From: Candidatus Gastranaerophilales bacterium
GTDB taxonomy: Bacteria > Cyanobacteriota > Vampirovibrionia > Gastranaerophilales > Gastranaerophilaceae
DNA length: 64,000 bases
Assembly (NCBI GenBank): GCA_944324345.1
Contig: CALUVT010000004.1
Coordinates: 52,246 to 116,245, forward strand
Direction: 5' to 3'
Part shown: one piece after another, positions 63,203-64,000 of the stretch
Position numbering within the stretch: position 1 is the first letter of the stretch
Layout of the letters: the number at the start of each line of letters is the position of its first letter
Made by a program: the position numbers and the translations under genes
Notes under the pieces: generated by a model
Databases searched by the model: none
What the model was told of the DNA's origin: nothing
What the model saw: the letters and a program-made list of their open reading frames with translations, nothing else

Positions 63203-64000
63203 ATGAAACAAACTAGAAAAGATTTGAGATTTATAGACTTTTGTTCTGGAATTGGAGCAGGCAGATTAGGACTTGAACTATTAGGCTTAAATTGTGTTGC
63301 ACATAGTGAAATTAATATTGATTCTGACTATACTTATCAAATATTTTTTAATGATAATAGAAATTTAGGAGATTTAACTCTTCTTGACTATGACTGTATA
63401 CCTGAAAGTGATATCTTAATAGCAGGTTTTCCTTGTCAAACATTTTCTATTGTTGGTAAAAGAGCCGGCTTCGAAGATGAAAGAGGACAAATAATATATT
63501 ATTTGAAAGATATACTAGAACATAAAAATATACCTTATTTTATACTTGAGAATGTTAAAGGCCTGATTAATCATAATAATGGGCGTAGTTTAAATTCAAT
63601 TATTAAATTGTTGAATAATTCAGGATATGAAGTAGCATATAAAGTTTTAAACAGTATTGACTACGGTGTACCTCAATTAAGAGAAAGGGTTTATTTTGTA
63701 GGAATAAGGAAAGATTTATATACCAAACCTTTTGAATTTCCAAAGCCTATTAAACACAAAAAAATAAAAGATTTTTTATTGTCCTGCAACCAAGATATAC
63801 TGGACGTTAATAATCAAACATTTCAAAAATATTTGTCGAATAAATATAATAAAAATAGGATCAATATTGACGAAATTTTAGGACAAGAGTATACAATTAT
63901 AGACACAAGACAATCTGATTTAAGAGTCTATATTGATAAGTGCCCAACCTTAAGAACAGGGCGTCATGGCATCTTATATGTACGTAATAAAAAATTACAT
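63203..64000 (+). CDS. DNA (cytosine-5-)-methyltransferase, partial
   Basis: 266 codons are visible before the window ends, so the C-terminus is missing. Motif I is FIDFCSGIGAGRLGLELLG (residues 10-28), motif IV with the catalytic Cys78 is AGFPCQTFSIVGKRAGFEDERG, motif VI is ILENVKGL (116-118 ENV) and motif VIII is DYGVPQLRERVYFVG. The start at 63203 has no strong ribosome site. Such enzymes methylate cytosine in short DNA sequences, either as part of a restriction-modification system or alone. It follows a tRNA-Arg, a common insertion point for mobile DNA; a partner nuclease would lie to the right. Confidence 0.93.
   Translation, partial: MKQTRKDLRFIDFCSGIGAGRLGLELLGLNCVAHSEINIDSDYTYQIFFNDNRNLGDLTLLDYDCIPESDILIAGFPCQTFSIVGKRAGFEDERGQIIYYLKDILEHKNIPYFILENVKGLINHNNGRSLNSIIKLLNNSGYEVAYKVLNSIDYGVPQLRERVYFVGIRKDLYTKPFEFPKPIKHKKIKDFLLSCNQDILDVNNQTFQKYLSNKYNKNRINIDEILGQEYTIIDTRQSDLRVYIDKCPTLRTGRHGILYVRNKKLH

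Overview
The window looks like chromosomal DNA of a low-G+C bacterium with a Gram-negative type envelope. The best guess is a gut Gastranaerophilales (Melainabacteria/Vampirovibrionia, the non-photosynthetic sister group of Cyanobacteria). The evidence for this is: LPS export genes (lptB, LptF/G), an RND-TolC efflux operon, a pheT that stands alone without pheS, a B12-dependent ribonucleotide reductase, a GH57 glycosidase, and three prepilin-like genes with a near-identical GFTLAEVLITLGIIGVV start. The taxonomic call is inference; all reading frames use the standard code.

Layout. 1-2.9 kb: a minus-strand stress operon grpE-dnaJ-beta-propeller (the last gene runs off the left edge). 3.1-4.8 kb: murA plus a small two-repeat protein. 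4.9-13.4 kb: an accessory stretch with two head-to-head pairs of an XRE-type regulator and a prepilin-like gene, each with inverted-repeat operators, flanking a complete MFP-RND-TolC pump operon. 13.4-17 kb: rdgB, uppS and fusA. 17.2-18.7 kb: a large secreted-filament-like protein of unknown function. 18.9-25.2 kb: a DAACS symporter and ileS (one operon), then nrdJ followed by a 63-bp tandem repeat. 25.5-33 kb: an unknown membrane protein, pheT, an SH3-like exported protein, rplI, and a tightly packed trio of a MetE-core/UROD-like methyltransferase, a CooC-like ATPase and folD. 33-35.6 kb: a short coiled-coil protein, trpS, a possible structured RNA and a third prepilin. 35.7-42.4 kb: a long operon lptB-lptF/G-phosphodiester glycosidase-speB-ligA-membrane protein-SIMPL protein.

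42.4-47.5 kb (minus strand): two paralogous HgdB/DUF2229-like iron-sulfur proteins bracketing a PHP-domain protein, then a glycosyltransferase fused to FN3-like repeats. 47.5-54.4 kb: small exported proteins, pgeF, an aquaporin, a secreted alpha/beta hydrolase, nagZ, a TPR protein and a GT4 glycosyltransferase. 54.5-59 kb: an AGCS sodium:alanine-type symporter overlapping an ACT-domain gene, and a GH57 enzyme. 59.1-62.7 kb: dut, a small unknown protein and alaS. 62.9-64 kb: tRNA-Arg(UCU), then a C5-cytosine DNA methyltransferase cut by the right edge, which may mark the start of an island.

Most of the window is housekeeping. The parts most worth a second look are the XRE/prepilin cassettes, the HgdB-like/PHP operon, the methyltransferase-CooC-FolD operon, the unassigned hairpin cluster after trpS, a recurring TTGTANTATAAT promoter signature, and the tRNA-Arg/methyltransferase junction. 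All calls come from reading the sequence by eye; no database search was possible.
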